The notes beneath the pieces are model-generated. The model was not told the origin of the DNA, did not search any database, and saw only the letters and a program-made list of their open reading frames with translations. The translations under genes and the position numbers were made by a program. 64,000 bases of DNA from positions 1 to 64,000 of the forward strand of contig CAZPEP010000018.1 of NCBI GenBank assembly GCA_964585685.1, in the 5' to 3' direction. Of this stretch, positions 60,808 to 64,000 are shown one piece after another (within the stretch, counting starts at the first letter, position 1; each line of letters begins with the position of its first letter). The DNA is from JALHVH01 sp964585685. GTDB taxonomy: Bacteria; Acidobacteriota; Aminicenantia; Aminicenantales; Saccharicenantaceae.

Positions 60808-62202
60808 TCAATTCAGGAGGTGGAGGGCTTCGTTCTTCGCTTTGAGGGCCGCCTCCCCGATGCATTCGGAGAGCGTGGGGTGGATATGGATGAGCCCGCC
60901 GATCTCGCCAAGCGTGACTTCGCGGGACACGGCCAGTGCCAGTTCATGGATCATCTCGCTCGCTCCGGGCGCGACGATATGGGCACCGACGATACGGTCC
61001 TTCTCGTCGGCCAAGACCTTGACACAACCGTCAAGGCTGTCCATCGTCAGGGCGCGGCCGCTTGCTTGGAGCGAAAATACGCCCGCCCGGACCTTGATCC
61101 CCTTCGCGTCCGCCTCTTCCTGGGTCAACCCGACTGAGGCGAATTCGGGGTCGGTGAACACGGCCAACGGCAGGGCCCGGTAATCGACGGTCCTGTTCCT
61201 GCCGCAGGCATTCTCAACGGCGACGATCGCGTCATGATAGGCCTTGTGAGCAAGGAGCTTGCCGCCGATGAGGTCGCCGATGGCGCAGACGCCGGGGATC
61301 CCCGTTTCGAGCCGTTCGTTGACCGCGACATAGCCGCCCCGGCCGAGCGTCAGCATGCCGTCCGACGCCAGGCCTTCGGAATTGGGCCGGCGGCCGGCGG
61401 CCAGGAGGACGCGATCCGCGGAATACTCGAAAGGAGCGTTGGTCTTCAGGCAAGTCCCCTTGAGCGTCACCTTCCCCGGCGCGACCTCCACGCCAACGAC
61501 GCTCATCTGCGTCAGGATCTTGAGGCCCTGCTTCCTGAGAATGCGCTCGAGCCGGCCGGCCGTCTCCCTGTCGCTCCCGGGGGTGATGCCCGGCATGATC
61601 TCCAGCACGGTGACCTCGGTCCCCAGACGCCGGTAGATGGACCCCATCTCGAGCCCGATGGCTCCAGCCCCGATCACGAGCAAGCTCTTCGGAACCTCCG
61701 GGAATGTGAGCGCCTCGGTACTGGTGACGACCTCGGCGCCGTTCGGAGCCAGGAAGGGGAGCGACGCCGCCCGGCTTCCCGTCGCGAGGATCACTGCGGC
61801 GGCATGGTACGTCCTCTGTCCATCCGGGGTTTCGACGATGACCCGGCCCGTGTCCTCAAGCCGGGCGCGGCCTTGAACGATCGCGACCCCACCCTTCTCA
61901 AGCAGGAATTCGATCCCCCGGACCAGGCGGTCCACAACCGCCTGACGCCCGGTCTGAACGGCCGCCCAATCGAGGCCGACGCCCGCCCGCCCCGTGATGG
62001 TCTTCGTTTCCCGGACCTCTTTGAGGACCTTCGTCTGATGGAGGAGGTACTTGGTCGGGATGCAGCCATAATTCATGCACGTCCCGCCAACCCTGTCCTC
62101 TTCGAAGAGGACGACTTTCTTACCGAGTTGGGCTGCCCGCAACGCGGCCAGGTAGCCGCCAGGCCCGCCCCCGATGATCGCGATATCCTTTTTATTATCC
62201 AT
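60808..62202 (-). CDS. lpdA: Dihydrolipoyl dehydrogenase (E3) family protein
   Basis: 464 residues. The FAD motif is IAIIGGGPGGYLAALRAAQLG, the redox-active disulfide is GGTCMNYGCIPTK, the NAD motif is LLVIGAGAIGLEMGSIYRRLG, AIGDLIGGKLLAHKAYHDA follows, and the C-terminal HIHPTLSECIGEA supplies the catalytic His-Glu. It reoxidises lipoyl groups of 2-oxoacid dehydrogenases or the glycine cleavage system. Start at ATG 62202 (MDNKKDIAI); the frame extending to 62694 crosses a promoter and is rejected. No E1/E2 genes are adjacent. Confidence 0.92.
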   Translation of the reverse strand: MDNKKDIAIIGGGPGGYLAALRAAQLGKKVVLFEEDRVGGTCMNYGCIPTKYLLHQTKVLKEVRETKTITGRAGVGLDWAAVQTGRQAVVDRLVRGIEFLLEKGGVAIVQGRARLEDTGRVIVETPDGQRTYHAAAVILATGSRAASLPFLAPNGAEVVTSTEALTFPEVPKSLLVIGAGAIGLEMGSIYRRLGTEVTVLEIMPGITPGSDRETAGRLERILRKQGLKILTQMSVVGVEVAPGKVTLKGTCLKTNAPFEYSADRVLLAAGRRPNSEGLASDGMLTLGRGGYVAVNERLETGIPGVCAIGDLIGGKLLAHKAYHDAIVAVENACGRNRTVDYRALPLAVFTDPEFASVGLTQEEADAKGIKVRAGVFSLQASGRALTMDSLDGCVKVLADEKDRIVGAHIVAPGASEMIHELALAVSREVTLGEIGGLIHIHPTLSECIGEAALKAKNEALHLLN

Positions 62203-62245
62203 GGGTCCTGCCTCGTATCCCCGACGGTCTTGTGATGACCGCTGG

Positions 62246-62274
62246 ATTATATCGCATCCGGAACGGCATGTTAA
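62246..62274 (-). promoter_or_regulatory. Promoter for lpdA
   Basis: Minus strand TTAACA (62274-62269), a 17-nt spacer and a perfect TATAAT (62251-62246). Confidence 0.65.
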
Positions 62275-62306
62275 GCCACGTCTCAGGGAACCGGCCCGAG
62301 ACGCGC

Positions 62307-62335
62307 TTGACATCCCCTGACCAAACAAGTAAGAA
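62307..62335 (+). promoter_or_regulatory. Promoter for Oar-like receptor gene
   Basis: TTGACA (62307-62312), a 17-nt spacer and TAAGAA (62330-62335). Predicted initiation is about 5 nt before ATG 62347, with no Shine-Dalgarno. Confidence 0.55.
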
Positions 62336-62346
62336 TTGTGGGCTTT

Positions 62347-64000
62347 ATGAAGAATTTGAACATCGTTGGAGCTGTCCTTATCCTGACGTCGGCGCTCGCC
62401 TTCCCCCCCCACGCCGACGCCGGGGAAACGGCCGGGATCCGCGGGACCGTCGTCGGGCCGGACGGGCGCGGCCTCGCCGGTGTAGTGGTCGGCCTCGCGA
62501 CTCCGGACCGCGGCCCGACCGCCTCGGCACCCACGGACGCGAACGGAGCTTTCATCGTCACGGGCCTGGCCCAGGGGCGTTACCTCATCAAGTGCGGCCG
62601 GGACGGCTCGGAAGCCTTTTCGTCGGACCCGGTGGACCTTGGGGAATTCGAAAGGATCGTGGTCAAGCTGAGGCTCGTCCTCTCGGGTCCCCAAAAGGGC
62701 CTCGGCGTCGAGTCCCTGTTGCGCGACCCCGGATCGCTATCGTCGGCGACGACGATCGACGCGGACCAGATGAGGCTCCTGCCGTCGGGCGGTTCGGTCT
62801 GGTCTCTGATTGAGAACCAGGACATGTCGGCGACGACCGACCGGATCGACATCGGCGGCATGCGGTCGGACCTCCCGGCGCTCTTCAGCGCACGCGGCGG
62901 GACTTCCTGGACCCAGAACGAGTACCGGCTCAACGGCATGAGCGTCACCGACCCCTACGAAGGGGGACTCCCTTTCTACATCCCCGATCTCTTCAGTTTC
63001 CGGACGGTCCGGCTTGAGAACGCCGGCCACCCGGCAAGGACCCTTTCCCCGGGCGGAACGCTCGACCTCGTCACGAAGGACGGCAGGAACGCGTTCGCGG
63101 GTTCGTTTCTGGCGTTCGCCGGCGACAGGCGCCTCGTTAGCTCGAACATCACCCCCGCTCTCGAAAAGGAGGGCATTCTCGAGGCCGATACCCTTAAGAG
63201 TTCCATGGACCTCCACTTCGATCTTTCGGGCCCGATCGTTCCCGGGAAGCTTTATTTCTTCACGTCCTTGTCGGCGCTCCGGATCACCCGGGACCCGGCC
63301 GATTTCGCCGTGGACGACAAGGGGGCCGTGACCACGGGGCTCCTCGGACTGAGGTACGAGGCCGGGCGGAGCACATGGTCGTTCCTGTGGACCGGCCAGA
63401 TCGCGAAGAATCCGGCGGCCGGCGCCGGGCGCGAGGTTCCGTTCATCTCCACGCTCGATCGGAAGAACACCGCCAACACCCTGCAAGTCGAGGGGACGTT
63501 CCGGCTCGCGCCGGGACACGTCCTCGCCGCCGGGGCCGGGTTCAACCGCCTGGATCTCTCCTCCCGGCTCCAGGAGGGTGTTTCCGGGCAGGCCGGGATC
63601 GACCTGCTGGGCGGCATCTCCGGGCCTTCGGCCGGCGCCGGACAGGGACGGCGGGAGCTCCTGACGGCTTTCGTCCGCGGGGACCTCGCGGACATGATCG
63701 GCAGGGCATGCAACCGGCTTGAATACGGAGCGGAGATCCGCCGGGCTTCCGCGAGCACGCGGCCGGATGTCGCCGGAAACGTCCTGCTGCGCTTCATCGA
63801 CGGCGTTCCATATGAGGTCGTCAAGTACGGCGCCCCTGCCGAACACCGCGAAACGTCCCTCGAGGGCGCGGCTTTCATCCAGGAGACCCTGACTTTTCCC
63901 AATTTTGTCGCAGTCTCTCTTGGAGCCCACGCTTCCTATAGCCGGGGACGGGCCGGTGCGGGCGTGTCGGCCATCGACTGGCTCCATATCGCGCCAAGGC
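62347..64000 (+). CDS. TonB-receptor-like outer-membrane protein with CarboxypepD domain (partial, runs off right edge)
   Basis: Open from ATG 62347 to the window end (551 codons seen). A signal peptide covers about 1-24 (MKNLNIVGAVLILTSALA). A carboxypeptidase-regulatory-like domain follows (about 30-115, GIRGTVVGPDGRGLAGVVV). Then comes a plug-like segment with IDIGGMRSD and RLNGMSVTDPYEGGLPF, and many beta strands of a barrel. This architecture is the Oar/SusC-like type. The substrate is unknown. Divergent from lpdA. Confidence 0.8.
   Translation, partial: MKNLNIVGAVLILTSALAFPPHADAGETAGIRGTVVGPDGRGLAGVVVGLATPDRGPTASAPTDANGAFIVTGLAQGRYLIKCGRDGSEAFSSDPVDLGEFERIVVKLRLVLSGPQKGLGVESLLRDPGSLSSATTIDADQMRLLPSGGSVWSLIENQDMSATTDRIDIGGMRSDLPALFSARGGTSWTQNEYRLNGMSVTDPYEGGLPFYIPDLFSFRTVRLENAGHPARTLSPGGTLDLVTKDGRNAFAGSFLAFAGDRRLVSSNITPALEKEGILEADTLKSSMDLHFDLSGPIVPGKLYFFTSLSALRITRDPADFAVDDKGAVTTGLLGLRYEAGRSTWSFLWTGQIAKNPAAGAGREVPFISTLDRKNTANTLQVEGTFRLAPGHVLAAGAGFNRLDLSSRLQEGVSGQAGIDLLGGISGPSAGAGQGRRELLTAFVRGDLADMIGRACNRLEYGAEIRRASASTRPDVAGNVLLRFIDGVPYEVVKYGAPAEHRETSLEGAAFIQETLTFPNFVAVSLGAHASYSRGRAGAGVSAIDWLHIAPR

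Noticed and set aside
60602..60865. 87-residue minus-strand open frame after lpdA
   Set aside because: Overlaps the lpdA 3' end, has no start signals and a low-complexity translation.
1..64000. CRISPR arrays, prophage or insertion sequences
   Set aside because: No regularly spaced repeats, integrase, transposase or phage structural genes were seen; the DnaC/IstB-like gene lies in a chaperone operon.

Overview
The window is about 64 kb of dense, GC-rich bacterial chromosome from a Gram-negative (outer-membrane) organism. Outer-membrane proteins are frequent: two TonB-receptor-like proteins with a CarboxypepD regulatory-like N-terminal domain, a phosphate-type porin, lipoproteins with lipoboxes, and periplasmic L,D-transpeptidases. 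HrcA and HspR heat-shock regulators, a short DnaK beside a full one, Oar-like receptors, GT87 and sulfatase genes would suit an Acidobacteriota-like lineage (for example Aminicenantia). That placement is inference from gene content, not a phylogeny. No prophage, CRISPR array or transposase was seen. Genes sit in tight operons with ATGA-type overlaps. Promoters look like ordinary sigma-70 promoters (TTGACA/TATAAT), and several lie so close to the start codon that the mRNA would be nearly leaderless.

Layout. 1-4.3 kb: partial trypsin-like/TPR protein, then a plus-strand run of GT87, DUF2085, a membrane protein and a lipid kinase. 4.3-9.7 kb (minus): lytic transglycosylase, alaS-pilT, ilvE. 9.8-15.9 kb (minus): heat-shock operon hrcA-grpE-dnaK(short)-dnaJ-rsmE-Ser/Thr kinase. 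15.9-19.6 kb: REP-like palindromic element, amrB, split lysine-ketoglutarate reductase/saccharopine dehydrogenase pair. 19.7-25.5 kb: cysS-yraN, TonB receptor and folK, cysteine-synthase-like enzyme with a Cys-rich tail. 25.5-35 kb: a phosphate regulon (porin-pstSCAB-phoU and phoBR) with a clear Pho-box-like array in front of it. 35-39.1 kb: P-type ATPase and a Tat-exported QueG/RdhA-like iron-sulfur protein.

39.28-39.61 kb holds the most striking feature: a tRNA-Asn(GUU) gene on the minus strand, interrupted inside its anticodon by a 254-nt group I intron with recognisable P1, P2, P9 and P/Q/R/S core elements. 40.5-45.6 kb (minus): a second chaperone operon, dnaK-dnaJ-hspR-sigma70-type factor-DnaC-like ATPase. 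45.7-49.1 kb: two L,D-transpeptidases with a helical lipoprotein, possibly an envelope-tethering set. 49.1-58.8 kb: malic enzyme, an MBL hydrolase, and a complex I operon that has only nuoABCDEFGHI and none of nuoJKLMN. 58.9-64 kb: a sulfatase-superfamily protein, lipoamide dehydrogenase, and the start of an Oar-like outer-membrane receptor that runs off the right edge.

Taken together, most of the window is core housekeeping and stress physiology. The unusual parts are the intron-split tRNA, the doubled Hsp70 systems with different regulators, the incomplete complex I cluster and the leaderless-style promoters.
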